Counted from the stretch's first letter, positions 17,945 through 26,670 are shown. The stretch is 64,000 nucleotides of DNA from Tritrichomonas musculus (GCA_039105265.1 JAPFFF010000022.1:1302001-1366000); one strand, 5' to 3'. Program-made: numbers and translations. The notes: a model not told the origin generated them from the sequence alone.

Positions 17945-19013
17945 TTTGCGTTTTATAAGTCAAAAAGAATACTTTATAATCATCATTCAAAGCATCTATT
18001 GATGAACAAACATATTTTGTGTACATGATTGGAACTGTTATTATTGTTTTGTTCTTCAGTGTTTTGTTAGTTTGACGCAAAGGATTTAATAGTTTACATT
18101 TAACGTTTCCTGATTCATAACAAATGAATTCAGCAAGTTCATTGAATACTCTTCTTCGCTTTTCATGTTTCTTTTCTGTTTTTCCGTAATCGGTGTGAAT
18201 GAGTATTATATTTTTGGGTTTATATGACAGAAGACCTTTAAATCGTTGTTTTTGTTGAATCTCTTTCAATTGCATTGATTTGGCTCTAATGTATTGCCAT
18301 TCAAGGTCGCGGTCATCTTGCATCTGTTGAGGTGTTAGATAAATGTATTTTGATTGTCGTTTGTCAAGGTATTCATCAGTTTCTTCGTCAAATGATGTGT
18401 ATAAAGGATTCAATAAACGAAGAGATGCATGAGGCGTGTTATTGTACCATTCAACCGTTTGTTGTATCAATACATTGTTTGTCATTCGTTGTTGTGATTG
18501 ACCGAAAGCATTTCGTAATGTTCTGATTACTGCATCGACACATTTATGTGCATTCGTGAAAGGTGAATCATCAATGATTAACTTTATTTTGTTTGGTGCT
18601 TTGAATTTAATTGTGTGTTTGTCTAATTGATATCTTTGCTCTTCACCGTTGCAATAACTTTTGAATGCATTTGATATAAAAGCCTTTTCACCATCACATT
18701 TAATTGTTTCAATTCTGATATTTCTTTTATTGACTAGTTTATCAATTACTTTGATTACATAATACTCAGACTTGTAATCAATTGGTTCAACAATTAGGTA
18801 TTTGGTGTTTACATTGATTATTACTAAATAAGCTTTATTTAATGCAAACATTATATCAATTTCGTACGCATACGGTTCAAATGAGAAGTCAGGTTTTGAT
18901 AGTTTCTTTACTGTCTTCAATTGGTAATCCTTAATATAGGGCTCGGTTTTAATGCCCGTGTCTTTGATGTACTTGTATTTAGATTTGAAAGGATAGTTGA
19001 TTGATTCATTCAT
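17934..19013 (-). CDS. int: Polinton integrase, rve fold (element B)
   Basis: A 359-residue RNase H-like integrase. The catalytic acids line up as D53 (EIDIMF), D107 (KCDGEKAF) and D160 (HKCVDAVIRTLRNAF), so the third position is Asp where retroviral-type integrases have Glu. All integrases in this window share this. The N-terminus has basic and aromatic residues but no obvious HHCC finger, and I see no chromodomain. It catalyses insertion with 6-bp target duplications, matching the flanks seen here. A TTTATTTTTG box lies 8 bases upstream. Confidence 0.9.
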   Translation of the reverse strand: MNESINYPFKSKYKYIKDTGIKTEPYIKDYQLKTVKKLSKPDFSFEPYAYEIDIMFALNKAYLVIINVNTKYLIVEPIDYKSEYYVIKVIDKLVNKRNIRIETIKCDGEKAFISNAFKSYCNGEEQRYQLDKHTIKFKAPNKIKLIIDDSPFTNAHKCVDAVIRTLRNAFGQSQQRMTNNVLIQQTVEWYNNTPHASLRLLNPLYTSFDEETDEYLDKRQSKYIYLTPQQMQDDRDLEWQYIRAKSMQLKEIQQKQRFKGLLSYKPKNIILIHTDYGKTEKKHEKRRRVFNELAEFICYESGNVKCKLLNPLRQTNKTLKNKTIITVPIMYTKYVCSSIDALNDDYKVFFLTYKTQNES

Positions 19014-19021
19014 TTGAATCG

Positions 19022-19031
19022 CAAAAATAAA
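19022..19031 (-). promoter_or_regulatory. TTTATTTTTG upstream box
   Basis: Exact motif 8 bases before the integrase start at 19013; the element A integrase has the same box at the same distance (47463-47472). Confidence 0.55.
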
Positions 19032-19046
19032 GCATTAATTTATGAA

Positions 19047-19075
19047 GGAACTCTGTTCCCTTTTGCAAAGCAAAA
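19047..19075. repeat. Double-hairpin micro-repeat between integrase and capsid
   Basis: GGAAC-TCT-GTTCC (19047-19059) and TTTTGC-AAA-GCAAAA (19061-19075). This is the inverted relative of the repeat inside the ATPase gene (3642-3670). Arm bases differ but pairing is kept. Confidence 0.8.
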
Positions 19076-19100
19076 TGATTATTTAATGAAATCATTATTT

Positions 19101-21044
19101 TTATTCATTTGCTTGACTTCCTTGTGGAGATTCGTCATCAACGTAAACCAATCCGTCAAGAGATAGTTTAAAGTAAGAGTCCCTAGTTATCCATAATTGA
19201 GTCGGAGGAGGTTTGACAATGGTTCCATCTGGTTCAACAACATTGAAATATGTGTCATCATCTCCTGTATATATTGGTTGCCCATTGACTTGTATCTGAA
19301 CGTTTCCGAAACCTCCATCAAGTCCGTCATAACAATATCCTGCACTTGCTCGTTCTGTTTGAATGTTGAATACAAATGATGTTGCATCACTGATTGTGTT
19401 GTTGTATCTCTTACCGTTAGCGTCATTCTTTGGCATTGTCATCGAATCCTCAAATTCCTTTGTGCATGAAAGAGTGATTGCATCTAAATCACCAGCCGTT
19501 AATTGATTTTCAAAGAATCGTGCACCAATGGTTGAAACGTTTTCGTCTGGGAAGTTCTTTCCACCAATATTCAAGAAACAGTTTTGATAAACTGGATTTT
19601 CAAAGACAGTTAAATCATTATGATGCTTTGGAAACATGATTGATAAATTAGTTGCATTGATTAATGGGATATTCAATGTTGACTTGATTCCGTTTGCTGC
19701 TGGAGCGATTGGAAAAGCATGATAATCAACTTTTTGTGAAGGAATGATTAAACCTTGTCTTAAAATGTCTTCAATTCCTTGTCTTGTAGCTTCACAAACA
19801 CCAAAGCCTTGCATATTAGATTTACAAGCTGTGATGGTCATTCGATTAACTGTTAATGTTGCTGTTTGTTTTGAATAATGAGCGCTCATCAACTTGTTGG
19901 CTTCAGTTTTAGATACAAAGTTAACGTAAACATGACCTGCATGTGATGGTTGAGGTAATTTACCATGTTCTTTGGTATAATGGGCTTGACAAATTGCTTT
20001 ATTATCATCAGTCTTTTCAATTCCAAGTTCAGTAAATTCATCATCAGTAAAGCTAAATATTAATGAACAATTTTCAATCAGTTCATCGAAATCACCTCCA
20101 GATGCAGATACGTATTGTTCTCTAACTTCATACTTCAATTGATATTTCGTTGGTGTTGGTTCAGGTGATGGTGGGTCTGGATTGTCTCCAGGTCCTGGAA
20201 TCACTGCTTGATTACCAATTTGTGTGAATTGATGTTTGAGGTGTCCTCGTGCTTTGATTTCCTTTAGTCTGTTTAATTCTTCCATCGATATTGAATCATT
20301 ATCTTCAAGAAATACTTTTGCTTCAGCAACTGTGTAAGGGTCTAATACTGCCCAAACAAGACCAGCGGGACTAACTTGAAAACGAATTGATAAATCACCA
20401 ATGATTCCGTTAGGGAATAAATCGAATGCTTGTAATGCGAGCAAATCATCAAAAGGAACATTCAAATCAAATTCGACTTCACTTCTTCCTGTGTTCTTAA
20501 ATGAATTCAAGTTGACATAAGCTCCTGCATGTGTTTGTGAATAGTTGCTAATGTTTTCCCACAATGAATGAACGAATCTGCGACGTTTCTTCTCGGCTTC
20601 TGGTTTAACTGAAGAATATAAGAAGCCCTCACGAATGCATTCATTCTGTTGGTATCCGACATTGACATTATTATGAAGAATCTCTAACCTGTCAAACAAC
20701 TGGTTTGATGATTTGAAACCGACAAACAGTTTGTACAAGTTGTTGGGGTCATTGATTTCATTTAATTTACTCATATCTGTATTCAATGACAAATCTAATT
20801 TAACGTGAAATGTTAAGAAACCTTTATCAATATCACTTATGAAGTGGTCAGGATGTGTTAAACTGATTTGCGAATATTGTCCTTGATGAAATGGAGCTGG
20901 TTGGTCATGACAGTCAACAGTTCTAAATGAAAATGAACGCGTACCGTCATTGACATTAATCATGTTTCTCATCTCTTCAAATGCATGAAGAACGTTTCCT
21001 GTTTCAGTGCGAAGATTATGGGCTCTCTCGTTTCTGTATAACAT
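19101..21044 (-). CDS. Major capsid protein, presumed double jelly-roll (element B)
   Basis: A 647-residue protein, the most conserved virion-type gene in the window. Segments include RSFSFRTVDCHDQPAPF, DRLEILHNNVNVGYQQ, VEFDLNVPFDDLLALQAFDL, LFPNGIIGDLSIRFQ and a C-terminal block with PKHHNDLTVFENPVYQN. The LPNG-like strand and two beta-rich halves fit the double jelly-roll capsid predicted for Polintons, but I assign the fold by size, place and pattern. A Pro-rich linker (about residue 290) joins the halves; it is longer in D. It diverges from the amphipathic protein gene 49 bases away. It looks whole. Confidence 0.75.
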   Translation of the reverse strand: MLYRNERAHNLRTETGNVLHAFEEMRNMINVNDGTRSFSFRTVDCHDQPAPFHQGQYSQISLTHPDHFISDIDKGFLTFHVKLDLSLNTDMSKLNEINDPNNLYKLFVGFKSSNQLFDRLEILHNNVNVGYQQNECIREGFLYSSVKPEAEKKRRRFVHSLWENISNYSQTHAGAYVNLNSFKNTGRSEVEFDLNVPFDDLLALQAFDLFPNGIIGDLSIRFQVSPAGLVWAVLDPYTVAEAKVFLEDNDSISMEELNRLKEIKARGHLKHQFTQIGNQAVIPGPGDNPDPPSPEPTPTKYQLKYEVREQYVSASGGDFDELIENCSLIFSFTDDEFTELGIEKTDDNKAICQAHYTKEHGKLPQPSHAGHVYVNFVSKTEANKLMSAHYSKQTATLTVNRMTITACKSNMQGFGVCEATRQGIEDILRQGLIIPSQKVDYHAFPIAPAANGIKSTLNIPLINATNLSIMFPKHHNDLTVFENPVYQNCFLNIGGKNFPDENVSTIGARFFENQLTAGDLDAITLSCTKEFEDSMTMPKNDANGKRYNNTISDATSFVFNIQTERASAGYCYDGLDGGFGNVQIQVNGQPIYTGDDDTYFNVVEPDGTIVKPPPTQLWITRDSYFKLSLDGLVYVDDESPQGSQANE

Positions 21045-21093
21045 TTATGATTGAATAAAAAGGAAATAAAACACTTTTATCATTAATTAAATT

Positions 21094-21348
21094 ATGGGTG
21101 TCGGTATATTCAACAAAATCAAGAACGCATTTAAATCAATTGGCGGCAAAGTAAAATCATTCGCTCAGAAAGCAGTTAAAGCATTACCAAAAGTTGTTGA
21201 TGTTGGAAAGCAAATCGTTGACAGAGTTAAACCGATTACACAATTCATTCCTGGTGTCGGTCAGGTTGTTGACGCAATTGATACAGGTTTAAATGTTGCT
21301 GACAGAGTTGGGAGATTTGGAAAATCAATATTGAATGAAGTTAAATGA
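21094..21348 (+). CDS. Small amphipathic virion-type protein, 84 residues (element B)
   Basis: Opens MGVGIFNKIKNAFKSIGGKV and continues with Lys-spaced amphipathic helices and a Gly/Pro hinge (FIPGVGQVVDAIDTG). The pattern resembles membrane-active minor capsid peptides such as adenovirus protein VI, though sequence identity is not evident. Copies: 751-1004 (A, broken) and 37343-37597 (D), always divergent from the capsid gene. A role in capsid assembly or membrane passage is inferred. Confidence 0.7.
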   Translation: MGVGIFNKIKNAFKSIGGKVKSFAQKAVKALPKVVDVGKQIVDRVKPITQFIPGVGQVVDAIDTGLNVADRVGRFGKSILNEVK

Positions 21349-21384
21349 AAAACAATGAATTATAATGATTTAATATAATTATAA

Positions 21385-21861
21385 ATGAATGAAAACATTA
21401 ATGAACTTAAAGTTATAAATGATAATGTAAATGAATCAAAAGTATTTAAATCAATTGAAGAGTTCAATTTGTTCTATCAAAAGAATATCGAGCAAATGAA
21501 ATCACAAACGACTAACTATTTGAACAAGATTTATAAAATCATCACTAATGACGGCAACGAATACAAAATCACTAAGCGAAATTGTACAGACGGTAAAAGA
21601 CTTAACGGCGACATTTATTTGAAGAAAGTTGGGAACACAATCACTAAAACACTTGAAAATGACAACATCAAAGCTGATATATCATTAATGAAAGAATCGA
21701 TTAACGAACTCAATGAATTAATAAATCAATTGAACAACAAAAATAAAATACTTGAAGAACATATTAATAAGCTTTCAAACGTTGTCGACCAACAATCAAA
21801 AGTTATTAATGAATATGTATTAAATGTTGTTGCTCCTGACAACCACAGAATGATTAAGTGA
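21385..21861 (+). CDS. Coiled-coil protein, 158 residues (element B)
   Basis: Near-identical to 238-714 of element A. An N-terminal SIEEFNLFYQKN block and a Leu/Ile/Asn heptad region near 100-145 are visible. It lies 36 bases after the amphipathic protein gene on the same strand and overlaps the convergent basic-protein gene by 42 bases. Function unknown. Confidence 0.72.
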   Translation: MNENINELKVINDNVNESKVFKSIEEFNLFYQKNIEQMKSQTTNYLNKIYKIITNDGNEYKITKRNCTDGKRLNGDIYLKKVGNTITKTLENDNIKADISLMKESINELNELINQLNNKNKILEEHINKLSNVVDQQSKVINEYVLNVVAPDNHRMIK

Positions 21862-22053
21862 ATCATGATGATTTAATGATTTAGTCGTTTTTGGAGGTGG
21901 TTCATGAAATATATTTCCTTTTTCATTATAACATTTCACTGTTGGTGCTGAATTTATTTTTGTTCTATTCTTTTGCATCGTTAATTGTAATCTATCAAAA
22001 TGGTTTTTATGCTTATCGTCATGAACGGTTCTTAATTGATTAATAGCAGACAT
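21820..22053 (-). CDS. Small basic protein, 77 residues (element B)
   Basis: Same family as 46-279. HDDKH, DRLQL and INSAPTVK are conserved; the tail is rich in His and Ser. The start is 14 bases from the divergent small coil gene. Function unknown. Confidence 0.7.
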   Translation of the reverse strand: MSAINQLRTVHDDKHKNHFDRLQLTMQKNRTKINSAPTVKCYNEKGNIFHEPPPKTTKSLNHHDSLNHSVVVRSNNI

Positions 22054-22067
22054 TTAATTATTATTAA

Positions 22068-22295
22068 ATGAGTGAACTAACAGAATACAAGAAAGAAATA
22101 CCAGAACTAAAACGAATCAAACGAGGATTGAAAGAAAAGTGTTATGATTACAAACAATGTCTCAACAATATCAAATCAGGAATGTTGGGCTCTGACGGTC
22201 TTGCCGTTCGTGAGTCTCTTATCGAAGACATCAACAGCCTCAAAAATAAAGTTCATCAGCTTGAGAATGAATTAAATGAACTGTCTAATAAATGA
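22068..22295 (+). CDS. Small coiled-coil protein, 75 residues (element B)
   Basis: A highly charged helix (MSELTEYKKEIPELKRIKR) followed by a C-terminal heptad stretch (INSLKNKVHQLENELNEL). Its 3' end lies inside the right TIR (from 22254), so the last 14 codons are repeated in the left TIR. The element D homologue (36219-36449) is internal and free of the TIR. Function unknown. Confidence 0.7.
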   Translation: MSELTEYKKEIPELKRIKRGLKEKCYDYKQCLNNIKSGMLGSDGLAVRESLIEDINSLKNKVHQLENELNELSNK

Positions 22296-22715
22296 ACATC
22301 AATTGATGGTAATCATTAAATGAGTTCATATTATTTTTGTTCATTAGTCGTGTTGACGGCGGGCTTTAGCCTGACGGAAACCGACTGATATATACTACTA
22401 AAACAAGATCAAAGATGTAAATTCTAAAATGAAGATTCAAAGTGGCGCCCGTCAATTTTCAATTTTATCTCACCCCACCAGAACGAATTAAACTCATTAA
22501 ACAGCTCTTCATAAACAGTACATCATCCATGACATCAATCTTTTATTTTTGGTTATTTATTCAAAATTTGTCTATGCCATTTTGTGAAAGTTTCGAGGGC
22601 TAATTTTGAAAAAGTGGTGATTTTTTGAGTCATGGCGCCGATGTTTGGGGTCTGTAAATCCTATGACGAGGGGGTCATTTTATCTCACCCCACCAAATCA
22701 ACACCCTATCTCTCT
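22254..22715. repeat. Right TIR of element B
   Basis: Inverted partner of 1280-1741. It is followed by AAGGTT (22716-22721), the target duplication, and then capsid sequence of element A. Apart from the end of the small coil gene, it holds no coding sequence. Confidence 0.92.
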
Positions 22716-22721
22716 AAGGTT

Positions 22722-23068
22722 TGACAGGTTAGAGATTCTTCATAATAATGTCAATGTCGGATACCAACAGAATGAATGCATTCGTGAAGGCTTCTTATAT
22801 TCTTCAGTTAAACCAGAAGCCGAGAAGAAACGCCGCAGATTCGTTCATTCATTGTGGGAAAACATTAGCAACTATTCACAGACACATGCAGGAGTTTATG
22901 TTAACTTGAATTCATTTAAGAACACAGGAAGAAGTGAAGTCGAATTTGATTTGAATGTTCCTTTTGATGATTTGCTCGCATTACAAGCATTTGATTTATT
23001 CCCTAATGGAATCATTGGTGATTTATCAATTCGTTTTCAAGTCAGTCCAGCTGGTCTTGTTTGGGCAG
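22722..23068 (+). pseudogene. Major capsid gene of element A, second part
   Basis: Close to identical to the element B capsid region around LEILHNNVNVGYQQ through SPAGLVW. It is bounded on the left by element B and on the right by the AG terminus of element F at 23069. The six bases before F are GGGCAG. The matching flank of F is not seen in the window. Confidence 0.85.
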
Positions 23069-23120
23069 AGTAGTGAGGAGTGTGCAGGATCCAGGTCAGA
23101 TAGAATTACGTAAATGGCCC

Positions 23121-23267
23121 CCATTCCTGACCCATAATTGAAGGCCACATGACTATTTTTGAATTGACCCCAAGTGATGCTCATGACTAGGAATAAGTGG
23201 TCAGTATCATGGGATATATAGATGTTCACATATGACAGCCATTCCTGACCCATAATTGAAGGCCACA
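23121..23267. repeat. Paired 29-bp direct repeat in the F terminus
   Basis: The same 29 bases, starting CCATTCCTGACCCATAATTG, occur at 23121-23149 and 23239-23267. Paired internal repeats also occur in the TIR of B, so they may mark integrase binding sites. Confidence 0.75.
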
Positions 23268-23275
23268 GTGCTCAC

Positions 23276-23308
<33 letters not shown>
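23276..23308. repeat. (CTA)11 microsatellite
   Basis: Eleven uninterrupted CTA units in the terminal region of element F. Confidence 0.95.
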
Positions 23309-23385
23309 GAATTTTCGGAAAAGGATTTTCAGATGGGGGGTCTCAAAATTCAAATTATGGGATTTGCTGTTTTTAAATTGCGTAA

Positions 23386-23847
23386 ATGGAAACTGACACA
23401 GATCTACTATTAAAATTTGCAGACGGTATCATCGATTTGTGCCACGATGTCAAGCATTTGATTAAACGTATGAACAATAAACGCACATCTCCTAAGCCAG
23501 CTCCTGAATCAAGCGCAAATGACTCACCTCCTGAGACCCCATCTATTGAACATCCACACTCTCGCTTAAATCGGACCCATATATTCAATCGAAGGAAGTT
23601 TTTGGATATTGAGGATCACGAACGATTGATCCAATATGCCTCATCAAATGATGTAATCAATGCGGTATCCAACGTGGAACCTCATAAACGAGTATCCCTA
23701 TTGCGTAAACTAATATCCGATAACCTAAACCTAAGTATCTCCATGTATATGACCCAAAAAAATCTCAACACCCATATGACTATAAACGTTCCTCCCAGTG
23801 AAACAACTCATGACCCCGATGATGAGATCGATACAACCGATATCTAA
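23386..23847 (+). CDS. FNSSKFL-family protein, 153 residues (element F)
   Basis: Divergent relative of the 116-residue gene at 5272-5622. The shared C-terminal domain (about residues 65-125) reads IFNRRKFLDIEDHERLIQYA ... PHKRVSLLRKL...LNLSISMYM. The N-terminus is helical and the middle Pro/Ser-rich. As in A and B it lies beside the PolB start, here on the same strand. Codon use is less AT-biased than in the neighbouring elements. Confidence 0.65.
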   Translation: METDTDLLLKFADGIIDLCHDVKHLIKRMNNKRTSPKPAPESSANDSPPETPSIEHPHSRLNRTHIFNRRKFLDIEDHERLIQYASSNDVINAVSNVEPHKRVSLLRKLISDNLNLSISMYMTQKNLNTHMTINVPPSETTHDPDDEIDTTDI

Positions 23848-24285
23848 CCGTAATCCAAAAATATTTTTGCAAAAACCAACCCCATGATGGATGCGTAATG
23901 CATTCTCTCGAGGAACCAACATACGTACCCGGGATTGCACATCAATCCCTCAAGGAAAATACCTGCATCCACCATGAGACTGGTTTGGGTTGCAAATACC
24001 GGCAAATGCCCGTATTACCCCATAATCCACAAGTAATAGCTTACCCAAGGTGTTTAGTTCGCTAGGGTTCTATCACAAATATGGACCGGAAATAATACGA
24101 AAAATCGGTATGGCAGTGAATCGAACCTATGCCTGCCGCCGAAACTGGGAGACATCCTTCTTGATCCAACAACTATACCAGTTAGCGCTAACACATATAT
24201 GATTCCGATTTGCGATTTAAATTCAAAAATAATGTTTAATCAATATTTTTACCGATGATAATTTTATATTTTTACCTATGGGCAA
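23848..24285. other. Non-coding stretch of element F with strong secondary structure
   Basis: No gene seen. It contains a 12-base stem with one mismatch (23883-23894 with 23965-23976) enclosing a perfect hairpin GGGATTG-CACAT-CAATCCC (23931-23949). Further on is a 12-base palindrome GTTAGCGCTAAC (24181-24192). A TTTATATTTTTACC stretch precedes the next start. Confidence 0.5.
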
Positions 24286-25164
24286 ATGAGCCGGATCACG
24301 AATAAGAATTTCGGTGCAATTCCATCAGGAACTGTCAAAAGCTATATCGATATCGTCAACACTGAGTTCGGTGGCAACATCCCAACCAACGCCAAATATA
24401 TTTCACAGCTGAGCAAACTCGTGAGGTTCCTAAACTGCAACTCATTTGTAGCTCGCACCGGTTTTGATACCAAGGCTACTCTCAAGGCATCAGATATTGA
24501 TACATTCTTCGAGCAATTGAGGATTGAACGCCTTTTGGATGATAATGGTTACATAAATAGACTTGATAGCAATACCGATGAGCCCATTGATGTACTTCAA
24601 CTAAAACTCGAAAGGGCCCGCCAAATACAACATAATATAGCAGTTGCAGAAGATGCATTACAGGAAGCTATTCAATTGATTCGTGATAATAACAATGAGT
24701 ATCCACCAATACTCCCACCTCCCACAACCCATAAGATGCCAATTCCGTATGTTAAGCAGCCTTCATATATCAAGCGATTGAATGATAAACTGGATAGTGA
24801 TTACTTCAGTAAATTCAATAGAGGTGATTACATGGTTGAGGACCCCATTGATGTACTCCAGCATTTGAATACCCAGAATAGGTTCGAACAGCGGTTAGAT
24901 GATGAACGTAAAGTATGTTCATACTTCAACAAATATTATCCCGAGTATCTCGATAGAGCTGAAATACAAGATATATTCCGAGACAGGACTAAGGTTACAA
25001 AACTGGCTCATATTATCGACGACAATGCCAATATTGATGGTATCCCCAAGGACCCTGAAAATAATGAGATATTCGAGTACCTCAGTGAGTTCGGTCATGA
25101 GTTCAAATCGGAACTCACCGATTTCCTATTTGTGAATGCCCCTGAGGACTATGATAAGGCTTAG
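24286..25164 (+). pseudogene. polB: PolB gene start of element F, partial
   Basis: 292 residues match the layout of the PolB N-terminus of A, B and D: IQHNIAVAEDALQEAIQLIR corresponds to the NIKIAHDALNKALQLI segment of B, and NEIFEYLSEFGHEFKS...LFVNAPEDYDKA to NAELIEYLKKFGYKGVHS...FIINEPENFDEA. Sequence identity is low, marking a distant lineage. It is a partial copy. Confidence 0.7.
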
Positions 25165-25181
25165 GTGTAATATATGCACCG

Positions 25182-26043
25182 TCATATATACATAAATGCT
25201 AATCGATAACGAGGCATCATTTGTTTTTGTCCATTTTCATTAACAATTTCATACAAACCATTCTTGAATCCATTAACTTTATGTTTACCGGGTTGCAAAA
25301 TCGTCCTTCGCTTCATCATTTTATCAACGTCGTTATAAACTTTAACCTCAACGCCATCATTAATTCTAAATCCTTCGCTATTCATTATTTCCCAATTAGC
25401 TTGACATATTTTCCTAACAATATACTCTTCCAAATCAGGATCATCATTAACCATTTTAGGTGATACACTAAAACCTGCCCATTTACTTAATCCTTTATGT
25501 GGTGAATAGTTATACTGTCTAACGATTTCATTCATTACAATCGGTGTAATTACTCCAACTTTCATATTGTATGCCATATCTCTAATACTTCTAATGACTC
25601 TATCTATGATTCCTAAACTACTGTGTAGAGGTTGAGTCTTTGATGCAGCTCGTTGTTCTTTCTTCATAAATTCTGGATAAACTCCTTTCATCTGTCTTGG
25701 TACACTAATGAATTGAATTCCATGTTTGTCATAAAAGTCGTTCGCTGTATCATTCTCGTCAGACGTTCCTTCAACCAAATCCTTGCTCTTTTTCTTCTTC
25801 ACCAATTTTGACGTAAATGCACCTTCACCATCTCCACACAAATATCTAACCTTAATGCCTTTATCAATGATCTTCTTTAATGCTCTCAAGTAACATAACG
25901 TTGATTTACCAGTTCTACTGACAGTACCAGTGCTTCCCAATTCAATATTCGTTAATTCAACACATAAATATTTAGTATTAACGTTAATCATTACTAAGTA
26001 CGTTAATTTACTGCAAATCATTAAATCAATCATCCATGTATTT
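25182..26043 (-). pseudogene. int: Integrase of element G, partial
   Basis: An rve-fold integrase distinct from those of A, B and D. Recognisable parts: DLMICSKLTYLVMINVNTKYL, LCGDGEGAF, HSSLGIIDRVIRSIRDM and a C-terminal beta domain ending MPRYRLAFMYI. Again Asp, not Glu, stands at the third acidic position. It borders F on one side and the element end D' on the other. Partial. Confidence 0.75.
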
Positions 26044-26052
26044 CTACTCGCA

Positions 26053-26358
26053 AGTAGTAAATGTATGTGCGTATTGGTGGTCGAATAATTTTTCTAGGTC
26101 TCCCAATACCAGGAACCAAGCTCAAAACCTCATTTTGAAAATTAACGAAAAACTTATCCACAGGGTTTAAATTTTAATTAGCCTCCATAATCTGTTGTAG
26201 AACAAGGCCTGTCATAAAGCGCTAAACACTCATTTTAAAATTTATTTCAAAGTTAATTCGGGATTTAAAATTTAAATAAGGGCTCCAGGATGATTCTGAG
26301 AACAAGTTATAAAATTTTAAATTAAGAATTTGTTTTTTTTTTTTATCTTATTTAAATA
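26053..26358. mobile_element. Lone Polinton end D'
   Basis: Starts AGTAGTAAATGTATG and copies, inverted, the right end of element D (TIR plus the short stretch leading to the 46727-47143 gene). No matching element follows; D begins directly after it. It is either the remnant of an older D-type element or the product of an aberrant end joining. Confidence 0.75.
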
Positions 26359-26364
26359 ATCATC

Positions 26365-26628
26365 AGTAGTATATGTATGTTCGTATTGGTGGTCGAATAA
26401 TTTTTCTAGGTCTCCCAATACCAGGAACCAAGCTCAAAACCTCATTTTGAAAATTAACGAAAAACTTATCCACAGGGTTTAAATTTTAATTAGCCTCCAT
26501 AATCTGTTGTAGAACAAGGCCTGTCATAAAGCGCTAAACACTCATTTTAAAATTTATTTCAAAGTTAATTTGGGATTTAATTTTTAAATAAGGGCTCCAG
26601 AATGAACCTGAGAACAAGTTATAAAATT
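26365..26628. repeat. Left TIR of element D
   Basis: Inverted copy of 47180-47443, equal length, about 3% different. The target duplication ATCATC precedes it. Confidence 0.9.
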
Positions 26629-26656
26629 AATTTTTGAACTAATTTTTTTCCACATT

Positions 26657-26666
26657 TTTATTTTTG
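26657..26666 (+). promoter_or_regulatory. TTTATTTTTG upstream box
   Basis: Exact shared motif, ending 4 bases before the PolB start of element D. Confidence 0.55.
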
Positions 26667-26670
26667 ATAA

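Larger units (their letters stand above)
1280..22715. mobile_element. Polinton element B, near-complete, inserted in element A
   Basis: A 21.4-kb unit bounded by 462-bp TIRs that start AGAGAGAT and flanked by AAGGTT at both sides. The terminal AG, the 6-bp duplication and the gene set (PolB, rve integrase, HerA/FtsK-like ATPase, presumed capsid) are those of Polintons. Gene order from the left: tandem repeats, 153-residue protein, ATPase, membrane microprotein, Cys-cluster protein, two small proteins, PolB, HNH, fibre, 764-residue protein, 374-residue protein, beta protein, integrase, capsid, amphipathic protein, coil, basic protein, small coil. It looks almost whole, with about one break. 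TIR identity points to recent insertion. Confidence 0.9.
23069..25165. mobile_element. Polinton fragment F, left end of a third lineage
   Basis: Starts with AGTAGTGAGGAG directly after A's capsid sequence, contains a FNSSKFL-family gene and the start of a PolB gene, and ends near 25165 where element G sequence begins. It is visibly richer in G+C than its neighbours and its proteins are only distantly related, so it comes from a separate lineage. It is a broken fragment. Confidence 0.7.

Noticed and set aside
17934-19013. LTR retrotransposon integrase
   Set aside because: No reverse transcriptase, protease or LTRs are present; the setting with PolB, packaging ATPase and long TIRs is that of a Polinton.
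22645-22721. Upstream extension of the open frame covering the second capsid part
   Set aside because: These bases are the tip of the right TIR of B, so the extension is not part of a gene.
24107-24193. tRNA-like sequence on the minus strand with a GGTTCGATTC box-B-like motif
   Set aside because: The bases around the motif do not pair as a T arm, and I could not form a full cloverleaf.
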